Below, piece after piece: positions 26,413 through 35,293 of a DNA stretch of 64,000 bases (position 1 is the stretch's first letter; every line of letters begins with the position of its first letter). The notes beneath the pieces were generated by a model. It was not told the origin of the DNA and did not search any database. It saw only the letters and a list, made by a program, of their open reading frames with translations. Source of the stretch: Streptomyces endocoffeicus (lineage in GTDB: Bacteria > Actinomycetota > Actinomycetes > Streptomycetales > Streptomycetaceae); assembly GCF_016741935.1 (NCBI RefSeq), contig NZ_JAERRG010000002.1, positions 585,578-649,577 on the forward strand, written 5' to 3'. Made by a program: the position numbers and the translations under genes.

Positions 26413-27579
26413 TTATCCGGCTTCCTCGACCCCAGCTCGGGCAACCCCTACCCGGCAAGCCGCGACGGCGGCGACCGCCGTCGCGGACAGGGCGGCGCTG
26501 ACCCACGCCGCGTCCCGGTAGTCGCCCGTCGCCCCGGTCGCGACGCCCGCGATCAACGGGCCCAGGAAGGCACCCGCGTTCAGCGCGACCGTGGCGAACG
26601 AGCCGCCCAGCGAAGGGGCCTGGGGCGCGACGTGCATGACGCGGGCGACGAGTGTTGAGCCGATGCCGAACGACAGGGTGCCCTGGACGATCGTCACGAC
26701 GAAGAGCAGGGCCGTGTACGCACTGGTCGCGGCCAGCACCGCCCAGCCAACCGGCAGGACGCACAGCGCCAGGAGCAGGCCCCTCCCGAGCCCGCCGTCG
26801 GCCTTACGGCCGGCCGTGGTCACCCCCACGAACGAGCCCACCCCGAACGTGGCGAGGAGGGCGGGGACGGCCGCGTCGGGGAGGTGGGCGATGTCCGTGG
26901 CGATGACGGCCAGGTAGGCGAAGGTCGCGAAGGTCGCCCCGTTCACCACGGCCGCGAGGGCCATCGCCAACCGCACCGGACGCGACCGCAACGCACGCGC
27001 CTCCCGCCTGATCGAGACCTCCGCCCGGCCCGCCGCGTCGGCGGGCGCCTGGCGGAAGACCAGTGCCAGCGCGGGCAGGCACAGGGCGGCCACGGCCCAG
27101 AACGCGGAACGCCAGCCGGACCAGTCCCCGAGCAGCGCCCCCGCGGGGACGCCCGCGACGCACGACAGGGTGACCCCGGACAGCAGAACGGCGGTGGCCC
27201 TGCCGCGCCGCTCCGCGGGGACGAGGGCCGCCGCCACGGACATCGCGACCGCCAGAAAACCGGCGTTGACGATCGCGGCGACGACACGCGTTCCGAAGAG
27301 GACGGCGAAGTCCGTCGTCATCGCGCCGATCACATGCACCACGACGAACGCCGCCAGAAACCCCGCCAGCGCCCTGCGCCGCGGCCAGCGCGCGCTCAGC
27401 GCGGCCATCACCGGGGCGCCGACGATCATCCCGATCGCATACGCGGACGTCAGACTCGCCGCGGCTCCCACCGATACGGAGAGGTCGCGGGCGATTCCCG
27501 GTACGAGACCGGACAGCATGAACTCGGACGTCCCTTGCGCGAAGACGGCAAGCGCGAGGACATAAAGGAAGACAGGCAA
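26413..27579 (-). CDS. MFS efflux transporter, Cmx/CmlR-like (DHA1)
   Basis: 388-aa 12-helix major-facilitator exporter. The opening PVFLYVLALAVFAQGTSEFM is very close to the chloramphenicol exporters Cmx/CmlR of actinomycetes; motif A appears as SARWPRRRAL and motif C as GVTLSCVAGVPAGALLG. A TTG at 27579 with GGAG eight bases upstream is the best start and matches family N-termini; a GTG at 27630 would add 17 residues without a ribosome site. Probable drug export driven by proton flow; the true substrate is untested. Confidence 0.82.
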   Translation of the reverse strand: MPVFLYVLALAVFAQGTSEFMLSGLVPGIARDLSVSVGAAASLTSAYAIGMIVGAPVMAALSARWPRRRALAGFLAAFVVVHVIGAMTTDFAVLFGTRVVAAIVNAGFLAVAMSVAAALVPAERRGRATAVLLSGVTLSCVAGVPAGALLGDWSGWRSAFWAVAALCLPALALVFRQAPADAAGRAEVSIRREARALRSRPVRLAMALAAVVNGATFATFAYLAVIATDIAHLPDAAVPALLATFGVGSFVGVTTAGRKADGGLGRGLLLALCVLPVGWAVLAATSAYTALLFVVTIVQGTLSFGIGSTLVARVMHVAPQAPSLGGSFATVALNAGAFLGPLIAGVATGATGDYRDAAWVSAALSATAVAAVAACRVGVARAGVEEAG

Positions 27580-27828
27580 GAGGTCGACTCCAGCGATCAG
27601 CGATGAGCGTATGCGGGCAAGAGCGGCCACGTGCTGGAGGTCGGACTACGTCACGAGCCCGAAACGGAACCAGACACACGGAGTCGTGTCCGGTCGCTGG
27701 AAGCGAGATCGACCCAGAAGTCAGGTCAGTGGTTCAGACAACTACTCGCCGCCGAGCGACCGGCGGCTCCGTTCTGTCTGATTCAGGGCTCATCACGTCG
27801 GGCACCGTACCCACAACCCCCACCGGGA

Positions 27829-28959
27829 TCAATCCGATTTCGGCGCGCCCCAGCCCCTCCGGTACGCGGCCCAGTCGCCCGGTGTCGCCGCGAAGTCCAC
27901 ATACAGCGCGACGCCGAACCGCTCGCGGCGCGCGTCCTCGCGGCTCAGACCGAGGCGGGTGCCCCGGACGGCCGCCGCCACCGTCTCGGCCGACTCGTGG
28001 TGGCCGATGTCGTCGGTGTGGAAGGCAGGTAGGCCCATCAGCAGGTCGGTGCCGCTTGGGGTCGCCTCGAGGGCCAGTCGCGTCTGCTGCGCCACATAGC
28101 CTCCGTACAGGCTCTCCATGGGCATCGCCGTGTCGTAGGACATCACCGCGATCTGGTCGACCCGGCGGGCGACCGCGCCGAAGTACGACTGCGACCACCA
28201 CTTGGGGTGACCGGCGACGAAGCCCGCGACGGAGTGGAGGGAGGGGAGCGGGTCGATCTGGTGGGCGGCCACCGACAGCGGTGCGCGGTGGGCGCGGGTG
28301 ACCGCGTGCACATCGTCCAGCAGCGACAGGTAGTCCCGGTCGCCGGAGTGCAGGGGCTCCAGATCGAAGTGGACGCCCGCGAACCCCGCGTCCAGCACTT
28401 GGCGCGCCGAGCGCACGACGCGTTCGCGCGTCGCCCGTTCGCCGAGGTCCAATCCCGTCTCGCCCTCGGTCGACAGCACGTCGCCGAGCCACGCCTGAAC
28501 GCGCACCCCGGGCAGCTCCCGCCGCACGGCGTCCACCAGCCACCGGGCCTTCGGATAGCGCGCCGCGGGCAGGCTGCCGTCATGTTCCAGCGGGCCCGCG
28601 TGGACGTACAGGTCCCGGATGCCGGTGCCGCGCATCCGCTGGACCAGCTCGGCCAGCTGGGCCTCATCATTGCGCCCGTCCACCCAGGCATGCCCCAGCC
28701 ACACCGCGTCCCGCTCACGGGTCCGCGTCCCGGGCGCGGGATCCCCCGCGTACTGCAGCCGCAGCGACACCCCGGCGGTCAGCAGGGGCACCACCAGCAG
28801 CACAGCGGCACCCGCCGCCACCCGCTTGGGCCACTTCAGCCGCGGATGCGCCCAGCCCCGCACAAACGCCACGCGCCCCCGCCCGAGCACGGACGCCGCT
28901 CGGCGCAGCACGCGGACGGGGGTGCGGTCGGGGGTGCGGCCGGGGTTTTCCGAGGGCAT
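27829..28959 (-). CDS. Membrane-anchored GH18-like TIM-barrel protein
   Basis: 376-aa protein. A basic N-terminus is followed by one membrane segment (about 46-67), then a TIM-barrel-like region with DLYVHAGPLEHDG, VQAWLGD and GFAGVHFDLEPL (about 192-203), which resembles the GH18 catalytic strand DxxDxDxE in a reduced form, and later MSYDTAMP. It may act on cell-wall or extracellular glycans, or be an inactive relative. It is the last gene of a co-directional group (spacing seven bases) with a lipoprotein and two WXG-like proteins. Confidence 0.65.
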   Translation of the reverse strand: MPSENPGRTPDRTPVRVLRRAASVLGRGRVAFVRGWAHPRLKWPKRVAAGAAVLLVVPLLTAGVSLRLQYAGDPAPGTRTRERDAVWLGHAWVDGRNDEAQLAELVQRMRGTGIRDLYVHAGPLEHDGSLPAARYPKARWLVDAVRRELPGVRVQAWLGDVLSTEGETGLDLGERATRERVVRSARQVLDAGFAGVHFDLEPLHSGDRDYLSLLDDVHAVTRAHRAPLSVAAHQIDPLPSLHSVAGFVAGHPKWWSQSYFGAVARRVDQIAVMSYDTAMPMESLYGGYVAQQTRLALEATPSGTDLLMGLPAFHTDDIGHHESAETVAAAVRGTRLGLSREDARRERFGVALYVDFAATPGDWAAYRRGWGAPKSD

Positions 28960-28965
28960 CGGCGG

Positions 28966-29796
28966 TCAGCCTCCGTCGTAGGACACGACCGTGCCGTGCA
29001 GGGTGTCGGCGACGCGTGACCCGAGGTCGTAGTCGCAGAGGTTGACGGTCCAGTTGCCGGCCGTGACCAGGGTCGCGGGCACGCCCTTGTAGGCGATGGC
29101 CTCGCGCAGCACCGCGTTACGGTCGGCGTCCGAGGCGTGCAGGGCGAGGGTGGCGCAGTTGGGTGAGCCGGTGTCCTTGCCGGTGGTGCAGGTCAGGACG
29201 GTGTCCGAGCGCTGCTTCCGGTCGTCGCAGCCCACCGCCGCCGCGAGGTCGTCGGCGAGGGCGCCGACGGTCCGGTAGCGGGGGGTGCGGGGGATGTCCG
29301 GGAGCGGATAGTCGGGGATCTCGGCCTTCTCGGGCGGCAGGACGACGCCGCCGAGAGCGGCCGCGACGCGGTTCGCGAAGCGGGGCTCGGTGACCCATAC
29401 GAACCAGTGACCCGCGGCGACCAGGGTCTGGCTACTGGGCGGCTTTCTCCGGGAGGCGATGGAATCGCCGACATCGTCGCGGTCGAAGACCTCCGGATTG
29501 AGCACGTGGATGTCGTTCTCGAACTTCGTGCCGTCGATGACGGACGCGCATCCGAGGCTCGACCCCCCGCGCCCACTGCCCTGCGAGCGGCGAGTGACCT
29601 TGCACGGGACACCGCCCGCCTCGAGGGCTTCCACGACCGCGTCGGCGTCCGCGTACTCGGGCTTCGTGGGCACATTGCCCGGCATCGTGGCGCTCGGGCC
29701 GGGCGACGAGCCGGTGCCGCCCTGCGTGGTGTTGCCGCACGCGGCGAGGACGGCCATGGCCATCCCCGCCACGAACACGCTGATCACTCGCTTCAT
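28966..29796 (-). CDS. Secreted lipoprotein, hypothetical
   Basis: 276-aa lipoprotein: signal peptide ending in lipobox LAAC at residue 19, a short Gly/Ser/Pro linker, then two related halves. Both halves have a CxV...GC(A)S-like or CTTG/NC element and a GxWxV motif (GHWFVWV and GNWTVNL), suggesting an internal duplication (about 45-150 and 165-270). Six to seven cysteines may form disulfides outside the membrane. It lies 22 bases after the WXG/lysozyme-like gene on the same strand. Function unknown; cell-envelope partner of the cluster is the likely setting. Confidence 0.75.
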   Translation of the reverse strand: MKRVISVFVAGMAMAVLAACGNTTQGGTGSSPGPSATMPGNVPTKPEYADADAVVEALEAGGVPCKVTRRSQGSGRGGSSLGCASVIDGTKFENDIHVLNPEVFDRDDVGDSIASRRKPPSSQTLVAAGHWFVWVTEPRFANRVAAALGGVVLPPEKAEIPDYPLPDIPRTPRYRTVGALADDLAAAVGCDDRKQRSDTVLTCTTGKDTGSPNCATLALHASDADRNAVLREAIAYKGVPATLVTAGNWTVNLCDYDLGSRVADTLHGTVVSYDGG

Positions 29797-29817
29797 GAAC
29801 TCACTTCTTCAGGGGGC

Positions 29818-31263
29818 CTAGCCCGTCGCCGAGGGACGCGGTGTGAGGCCGGGGCTGGGCTCGGTCGGCTTCTTGTCGCCGCCCCCGCCACCGCCTCCAT
29901 CGTCGTCGTTGCCACCCGAGGACGGCGGGGTGGGGGACTTCCCGGGCTCCGGCGACGGAGTACCGGGCTCCGGCTCGCCGGTCCCGGTGCCGGGTGTGTC
30001 GCCGCCGTAGATCGGGTCGATGGTGAACGAGTGCCCCTTGGGGGTGGCGCCCTCCAACTGCGCCAGGGCCTTCTCGCGCTCCTCGTCGCTCAGGGCCTCC
30101 CACGCCTTGGCGTCCTCGAGGCGCGGCTGGAGCTTGTCCCAGTTCTCGCCGCGGGTCTTGATGTCGCCCCCTCGGTGGTCCGAGTCGTCCCCGTACTGCT
30201 CGTTCTTCTCGCGGACGTCGGGAGTGTCGGCGGCGTAGAGCACGAACAGCTGCTTGTCCGTGTCCGAGCCGTACGGATTCTTCTGCAGCTGCTGGAGGTA
30301 GTACGCGCTCAGGCGGATGTCCTCGTTGGGGTTCTCCTCGATGTACTTGGTGAGTTGGGCATCGCTGAGGTCTCCCAGGTACGTGCCGTCCGCCGCGGTG
30401 AACACATCGCGGTTGTCAGCCATGACCTTACGGGCCGTCCCCAGCTTCATATGCGTGATACCGAGCGACTTGTCCGGCTTGATCGTCTGCTGGAGCGTCC
30501 AGTTGAACATCCTGCCGATGCTCGGCAGGAGACCACGGCCGTCCTTGTCGTAGTTCTGGTACCACTGCTGCTCCTGCCAGAGGATCGACAGCAGCAGCGT
30601 CTTGCTCATTCCGGTCTCCCTCGCGGCCCGTTCCACGGCGGCGAGCTGCGCGGGGGAGACGTTGATCGGGTGCGGGCCGTCGGGCGCCCCCGTCAGGCGC
30701 AGTGCGATGGCCAGCGGGCTGTTCTTCTTCAACGCCTCCTTGACCAGCTTGGGGTCGGAGATCTCGGTGAGGCCCCTGATGGTCCGCAGCGCGGCCGACG
30801 CCGTGGTGTCGGCCTTGGTCGCGCGGGACAGGGCGCCCTCGATGATGCCCTGGGCGTGCCGGACCGGCTCCGACTGGCTGTCGTCACCTTTTCCGGAGGC
30901 CACCGGCTTGGAGTGGGCGACGCGACCGCTGTCGTCGACGGTCAGCTCATGGTCCTTGGCGTAGCCGAGGGCGCTGTTCAGATCGCGCTGGGCGGCCTCG
31001 ATCTCGTCGGCCAGGTCGTCGTAGACGCGGCACAGCTCGCGCAGCGCCAGATGCGCCGCCTCGTAGTCCTCGGCGTGCTTGACGAAGGTGCGGCGGGCGG
31101 CGAGCCCCGCGTCGGACACCCACTGCTTCTCGATCGTGCGGGCCACGTCCTCGCGGGCGAAGGTGCCGATCTCCTCGCAGTGCTTGGCGGCGCTGAGGGC
31201 GTCGTCGGCGGCGTCGCGCCAGGCTCGCGGGCTCGCGGAGCGGAGGTCGGGTACGGAGACCAT
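29818..31263 (-). CDS. WXG-like protein with lysozyme-like domain
   Basis: 481-aa protein. A helical N-terminal region (about 1-115; SPRAWRDAADDALSAAKH ... YDDLADEIEAAQRDLNSALG) is typical of type VII-associated WXG/LXG proteins. A middle domain (about 165-300) resembles soluble lytic transglycosylases (LLLSILWQEQQWYQNYD and LGITHMKLGTARK, the E and the GIT.M.L pattern). The C-terminal tail is Pro/Gly/acid-rich with a run of Gly. Its start overlaps the stop of the preceding small WXG-like gene (ATGA at 31263). A secreted peptidoglycan-cleaving effector is plausible; this is inference. Confidence 0.65.
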   Translation of the reverse strand: MVSVPDLRSASPRAWRDAADDALSAAKHCEEIGTFAREDVARTIEKQWVSDAGLAARRTFVKHAEDYEAAHLALRELCRVYDDLADEIEAAQRDLNSALGYAKDHELTVDDSGRVAHSKPVASGKGDDSQSEPVRHAQGIIEGALSRATKADTTASAALRTIRGLTEISDPKLVKEALKKNSPLAIALRLTGAPDGPHPINVSPAQLAAVERAARETGMSKTLLLSILWQEQQWYQNYDKDGRGLLPSIGRMFNWTLQQTIKPDKSLGITHMKLGTARKVMADNRDVFTAADGTYLGDLSDAQLTKYIEENPNEDIRLSAYYLQQLQKNPYGSDTDKQLFVLYAADTPDVREKNEQYGDDSDHRGGDIKTRGENWDKLQPRLEDAKAWEALSDEEREKALAQLEGATPKGHSFTIDPIYGGDTPGTGTGEPEPGTPSPEPGKSPTPPSSGGNDDDGGGGGGGDKKPTEPSPGLTPRPSATG

Positions 31264-31601
31264 CAGGCACCCTCCAGCCAGCGGGCGTCCTTGCGGAGTT
31301 CCGCCTCGATGGAGAGGTCGGTGTCCATGTAGTCGTCCATGGCATCCGTGATGGCGGCGGCCGCTTCCCTCGCCGACTTGCCGAGTTCGTGCAGGCGGTT
31401 GCGCCATGCCGTGACGCACTCCTGGTTGGGCGTCGCGGCCGCCCAGCCCGAATGGGCCTTCCCGGCGGCCTCGGGGTCGTCCAGCTTGGTCTTGTTCTGC
31501 CCCGTCGCGCTGGCGGTGTGGAAGGCGCCCGCGGTCTTCTTCGGGGACGGCGGATCGACGAAGAGGCTCGGCAGCCCCGGTAGATCGGGAAACAAGGACA
31601 T
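31263..31601 (-). CDS. Small WXG100-like protein
   Basis: 112-aa helical protein with HSGWAAATPNQEC and ECVTAWRNRLHELGKSAREAA, resembling ESX-secreted WXG100-class partners with a Trp-containing turn between two helices. Start at 31601 (MSLFPDL) follows GGGGGGA; its stop overlaps the start of the WXG-lysozyme-like gene. First gene of the four-gene group 31601-27829. The adjacency to a larger WXG-like effector mirrors the 21133/21548 pair elsewhere in the window. Confidence 0.6.
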   Translation of the reverse strand: MSLFPDLPGLPSLFVDPPSPKKTAGAFHTASATGQNKTKLDDPEAAGKAHSGWAAATPNQECVTAWRNRLHELGKSAREAAAAITDAMDDYMDTDLSIEAELRKDARWLEGA

Positions 31602-31737
31602 CAGGCTTCCCCCCAAGTAGCCGTAATGTTCATGTACTTGGCACCGTACTCGGCGCCCGGCCGAAGGCGCAGGGTGCCGCGCGTACGGGTGTGGTTTCAG
31701 TACAAGGCTGTGACGGCCCCGGGGGAAGGGGACCGCA

Positions 31738-31770
31738 CGGGGTGACCCTGCGGAGCGAGGGTCAGCCCCG
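31738..31770 (-). terminator. Hairpin at the end of zur
   Basis: CGGGGTGACCCT (31738-31749) pairs with AGGGTCAGCCCCG (31758-31770), one bulged G, eight-base loop. It overlaps the zur stop codon and closes the znu-zur unit. Confidence 0.55.
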
Positions 31771-32187
31771 GGACGCCTTTGCCGCGGCGCAGTCGCCGCA
31801 GGTGCCGAAGATCTCGATCGTGTGGGCCACGTCCACGAAGCCGTGCTCGGCGGCGATCGCGTCGGCCCACTTCTCGACGGCGGGGCCCTCCACCTCGACC
31901 GCCTTGCCGCAGGCGCGGCAGACCAGGTGGTGGTGGTGCTCCTCGCTGTTGCACCGGCGGTAGACCGCCTCGCCCTCCGTGGTGCGGAGGACGTCGACCT
32001 CGCCGGCGTCGGCGAGGGACTGGAGGGTGCGGTAGACGGTGGTCAGGCCGACCGAGTCGCCCCGGTGCTTGAGCATGTCGTGGAGCTCCTGCGCACTGCG
32101 GAACTCGTCCACCTCGTCCAGTGCCGCGGCCACCGCGGCGCGCTGCCTGGTGGACCGGCCGCGTACTGGGGGACCGGCGGTCGCCAC
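31762..32187 (-). CDS. zur: Zinc uptake regulator Zur (Fur family)
   Basis: 141-aa Fur-family repressor that shuts off zinc uptake when zinc-loaded. N-terminal winged helix (about 10-85; STRQRAAV, VGLTTVYRTLQSLADAG), His-rich EEHHHHLVCRACG with the first CxxC, and CGDC as the second near 130. Identified as Zur rather than Fur by its place directly behind znuA-znuC-znuB on the same strand, the usual Streptomyces order. Two sites resembling Zur boxes lie at the znuA start. The 190-base gap between znuB and zur may hold a second promoter. Confidence 0.9.
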   Translation of the reverse strand: MATAGPPVRGRSTRQRAAVAAALDEVDEFRSAQELHDMLKHRGDSVGLTTVYRTLQSLADAGEVDVLRTTEGEAVYRRCNSEEHHHHLVCRACGKAVEVEGPAVEKWADAIAAEHGFVDVAHTIEIFGTCGDCAAAKASRG

Positions 32188-32377
32188 AGCTGCCTCCTCA
32201 ACCTCGCATGCTCCGTCGCTCTCGGGGCCCGTTCCGCGCCCACCGCGCTTTCTGCCCGGCCATTGTGCCAGTTATCGCTCGGGTAGCGGACGAGACTGAT
32301 GGGATGGGCGACGGAGCCGGGCACTGGCTGTGCACTGGCCGGGCAGTGGACCACGAGCGTGTCCTACGAGCGGTGGA

Positions 32378-33250
32378 CTATACGAGTACATCGTCCCTCA
32401 GGGTGCATCGTTCCTCGGCCGCTGCCACCCGTTGGGCGCGTCTTTTCGCCAGGGGCGCGGCCAGGGCCGTGATCAGGGCGAAGACGCCGATGGCGAGGAC
32501 GACGATGCTCGCGCCGGGCGGGACGTTCTTGTAGAACGAGAAGACCGTGCCGGACAGGGTCACCACGACGCCGATGGTGATCGCCAGCGCGAGCGTCATC
32601 GCGAAGCCCCGGGTGGCCTGCTGGGCGGCCGCGACCGGGACCACCATCAGGGCGCTGACCAGGAGCAGGCCCACGACGCGCATGGCGACGGTGACCGTGA
32701 CGGCCGCGGTGACGGCCAGCAGCAGATTGAGCGTGCGCACCGGGAGGCCGGTCACCCGGGCGAACTCCTCGTCCTGGCAGATCGCGAACAGCTGGCGGCG
32801 CAGCCCCAGGGTGATCAGTACGACGAAGGCGGCGAGCAGGGAGATCGCGACGACGTCCTCGGGGGAGACCGTGGTGATCGAGCCGAAGAGATACGTGGTG
32901 AGGTTGGCGTTGGAGCCGGTCGGCGAGAGGTTGATCAGCAGCACACCGCCCGCCATCCCGCCGTAGAAGAGCATCGCGAGCGCGAGATCGCCGCGGGTCT
33001 TGCCGTACCAGCGGATCAGCTCCATGAGGATCGCGCCGAGGGCGGAGACGGCGACGGCGGTCCACACCGGGTTGGTGCCGGTCAGGAAGCCGAGGGCGAC
33101 GCCGGTGAGGGCGACATGGCCGATCCCGTCGCCCATGATCGCCTGGCGGCGCTGGACGAGGTAGATGCCGACGGCGGGCGCGGTGATGCCCACCAGGACG
33201 GCGGCGAGCAGGGCCCGCTGCATGAAGGCGTAGTCGAGGATCTCGAGCAT
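32378..33250 (-). CDS. znuB: Zinc ABC transporter permease
   Basis: 290-aa ABC-3 family permease with about eight membrane helices. The hallmark MGDGIGHVALTGVALG appears near residue 40-55, and PVWTAVAV, GLLLVSALMVVPVAAAQQ (about 200-217) match the manganese/zinc permeases. It forms the membrane channel for the ZnuC ATPase and ZnuA binding protein encoded immediately upstream. The start is one base after the znuC stop. Its C-terminal tail is basic and cytoplasmic. Confidence 0.92.
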   Translation of the reverse strand: MLEILDYAFMQRALLAAVLVGITAPAVGIYLVQRRQAIMGDGIGHVALTGVALGFLTGTNPVWTAVAVSALGAILMELIRWYGKTRGDLALAMLFYGGMAGGVLLINLSPTGSNANLTTYLFGSITTVSPEDVVAISLLAAFVVLITLGLRRQLFAICQDEEFARVTGLPVRTLNLLLAVTAAVTVTVAMRVVGLLLVSALMVVPVAAAQQATRGFAMTLALAITIGVVVTLSGTVFSFYKNVPPGASIVVLAIGVFALITALAAPLAKRRAQRVAAAEERCTLRDDVLV

Positions 33251-33251
33251 C

Positions 33252-34151
33252 TCAGGTCAGCAACCCTGTCCGGATCGGTTCGGCGTCGGGCGCCGCATGG
33301 GGATGGACGTGATCGTGGCCGGGCAGCGCGTGCTGGCCGACGGCCTCGGGCGGCGGTCCGTCGTGGACGACGCAGCCGTCGCGGAGCACCACCGCGCGGT
33401 CGATCAGCGGCTCCAGCGGGCCGAGCTCGTGGAGGACGAGCAGGACCGTGGCGCCGCCGGCGACCTGCTCGCGGAGGGTGCCCGCGAGGATCTCCTGGCT
33501 GGCGAGGTCGACCCCGGCCATCGGCTCGTCCATGATCAGCAGCTCTGGTTCGCCCGCGAGGGCGCGGGCGATCAGTACGCGCTGGTGCTGACCGCCGGAC
33601 AGGGCGCTCACCGGGTCCCGGGCGCGGTCGGCCATGCCGACGAGCTCCAGGGCCCGCTGGACGGCCGCCCGGTCGGCCTTGCGCGGCGGCCCGAACCGGC
33701 GGCGGGCCAGCCGCCCCGCCGAGACGACCTCGCGCACGGTCGCGGGGACGCCGCTGGCGGCGGTGGTGCGCTGCGGTACGTAACCGATCCGGGCCCAGTC
33801 GCGGAAGCGGCGGCGGGGGATGCCGAACAGGGCCAGCTCACCGCCGCTGAGCGGCACCTGGCCGACGACGGACCGTACGGCGGTGGACTTGCCCGAGCCG
33901 TTGGCGCCGAGCAGCGCCACGACCTCACCGCGGCGGACGGTCAGATCGATACCGCGCAGCACGGGGCGGCCACCGAGGGTGGCCGTCGCGCCGCGCAGGG
34001 ATATGGGGTCCGCGGCCGGGTCCCCGGCCACCGCGGATTCCCCGGCCACCCCGGACTCCTCCCGGGCGAGCCCGGATTCCCGGGCCACTCCGGATTCCCC
34101 GGCCACTCCGGATTCCCGGGTCTCCTCGGCTTCCATGGCTTCCTCCGTCAC
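33252..34151 (-). CDS. znuC: Zinc ABC transporter ATP-binding protein
   Basis: 299-aa ATPase: Walker A GANGSGKST near 85, Q-loop in YVPQRT, signature LSGGQHQRVLIARAL, Walker B LLIMDEP, and a switch His in VLHELG. The first 40 residues are an odd low-complexity run of ESGVA/ARESG-type repeats (DNA copies of GGGAATCCGG-like units at about 34030-34130) that precedes the normal start of the domain near residue 48. GTG start at 34151 overlaps the znuA stop by four bases. A downstream start after the repeats cannot be excluded. Confidence 0.92.
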   Translation of the reverse strand: MTEEAMEAEETRESGVAGESGVARESGLAREESGVAGESAVAGDPAADPISLRGATATLGGRPVLRGIDLTVRRGEVVALLGANGSGKSTAVRSVVGQVPLSGGELALFGIPRRRFRDWARIGYVPQRTTAASGVPATVREVVSAGRLARRRFGPPRKADRAAVQRALELVGMADRARDPVSALSGGQHQRVLIARALAGEPELLIMDEPMAGVDLASQEILAGTLREQVAGGATVLLVLHELGPLEPLIDRAVVLRDGCVVHDGPPPEAVGQHALPGHDHVHPHAAPDAEPIRTGLLT

Positions 34152-35143
34152 TTGGCGCCCAGCGCCTTCCGCAGCGCCTGCAGATTGGCTCGCATGACCT
34201 GGATGTAGTCATCGCCCCTGGACTTGGAGCCGATGCCCTCGATCGGGTCCAGCACATCGGTCCGCAGATGGAGATCGCCCGCCAGTGTCTTGGCGGTGCG
34301 GTCGCTCACCAGGGTTTCGAAGAAGACGGTGTTGACCTTGTCCTTCTTGGCGATGGTGTGCAGTCCCTTGACCCGGGCCGGGCTGGGCTCGGACTCGGGG
34401 TCGAGCCCGGAGATCGCCTCCTGCCGCAGGCCGTAGCGCTCGGCGAGATAGCCGAAGGCGGCATGGGTCGTGATGAAGGTGTCCGAAGAACGGCCCTTCA
34501 AACCGCTCCGGAAGTCCTGATCGAGCGTGCTCAGCTCCTTGACCAGGGCGATGGTGTTCCTCTTGTACATCGCGGCGTGATCGGGGTCGGCCTTCTCGAG
34601 CGCCTTGCCGACGCCCTTGGCCACCTGGGTGTAGCGCACCGGATCCAGCCAGATGTGGGGGTCGGCGGCCGCGTCGCCGGAGTGGTCGTGCCCCTCGTGC
34701 GCCTCCTCGCCCTGGTGCCCCGCCTCGCCCTCGCCGCCGTGCCCGTGGTCGCCCTCGACCTCCGTGCCGTGGTCCTCCAGCGAGGTGTACGAGGCGGCGT
34801 CCGCCAGCTGCCTCGGCTCGGCCTGGGAGATGGCCCGGTCGACGGAGGGCTGGAGCCCCTTGAGGTAGACCACCAGACCGGCCTTGCTGAGGTCGGCGGT
34901 CTGCCGGGGGCTGATCTCCAGATCGTGCGGTTCGACGCCCGGCTTGGTCAGGGAGGAGACATGGACGGCGGTCCCGCCGATCCGCTGGGCGAGGAATTGC
35001 ATGGGATAGAACGACGCCACCACATCCAGCTTGCCGTCCGTCCTTCCGTCCCCGGCGTTGGTGGAGCAGGCTGTGAGGGTGGTCAGACCCAGTGCGGCGG
35101 CTCCCACGAGGGCGGTCGTGGGCCTGAGGCGGCGTATGTTCAT
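34148..35143 (-). CDS. znuA: Zinc ABC transporter substrate-binding lipoprotein
   Basis: 331-aa lipoprotein of the cluster A-I zinc/manganese binding family. Signal peptide with lipobox TTLTAC (Cys about 26), then VVASFYPMQFLAQRIGG, metal ligands in GVEPHDLEIS (His) and DPHIWLDP (His), a His/Glu-rich flexible loop between them (about 118-158; GDHGHGG, HEGHDH) typical of zinc-specific members, and TTHAAFGYLA (third His). Start at 35143 (MNIRR); ATGs at 35152 and 35161 are also in frame, and the Zur-box-like site overlaps this region, so the mRNA may be nearly leaderless. Confidence 0.92.
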   Translation of the reverse strand: MNIRRLRPTTALVGAAALGLTTLTACSTNAGDGRTDGKLDVVASFYPMQFLAQRIGGTAVHVSSLTKPGVEPHDLEISPRQTADLSKAGLVVYLKGLQPSVDRAISQAEPRQLADAASYTSLEDHGTEVEGDHGHGGEGEAGHQGEEAHEGHDHSGDAAADPHIWLDPVRYTQVAKGVGKALEKADPDHAAMYKRNTIALVKELSTLDQDFRSGLKGRSSDTFITTHAAFGYLAERYGLRQEAISGLDPESEPSPARVKGLHTIAKKDKVNTVFFETLVSDRTAKTLAGDLHLRTDVLDPIEGIGSKSRGDDYIQVMRANLQALRKALGAK

Positions 35144-35179
35144 GACTCTCATTTTCAACAAAGATGGAAACGATTGTCA
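35143..35179. promoter_or_regulatory. Two Zur-box-like sites at the znuA promoter
   Basis: TGACTCTCATTTTCA (35143-35157) and TGGAAACGATTGTCA (35165-35179) both resemble the actinobacterial Zur box TGnAAnnnnnTTnnCA. They are 22 bases apart and cover the znuA start and the TTGACA (minus strand, 35179-35174), a good -35. Zinc-dependent repression of znuACB by the linked zur product is expected. Confidence 0.7.
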
Positions 35180-35293
35180 ACAAGTGACCTCTTGTTGATC
35201 GCTTCGGCTATCGATTTGATCCGGGGGGTGCCGCCGCCGGTAACCTGAAGCATTCGCTTCGTCGTCAGTGTCGTCATCAATGAAGAGAGCACC

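Noticed and set aside
29407..31332. 641-codon plus-strand frame opposite the WXG/lysozyme-like gene
   Set aside because: Antisense shadow; the minus strand has coupled starts and domain motifs.
21133..31601. Complete type VII (ESX) secretion system
   Set aside because: WXG-like substrates are present, but no EccC ATPase, EccD channel or mycosin gene is in the window.
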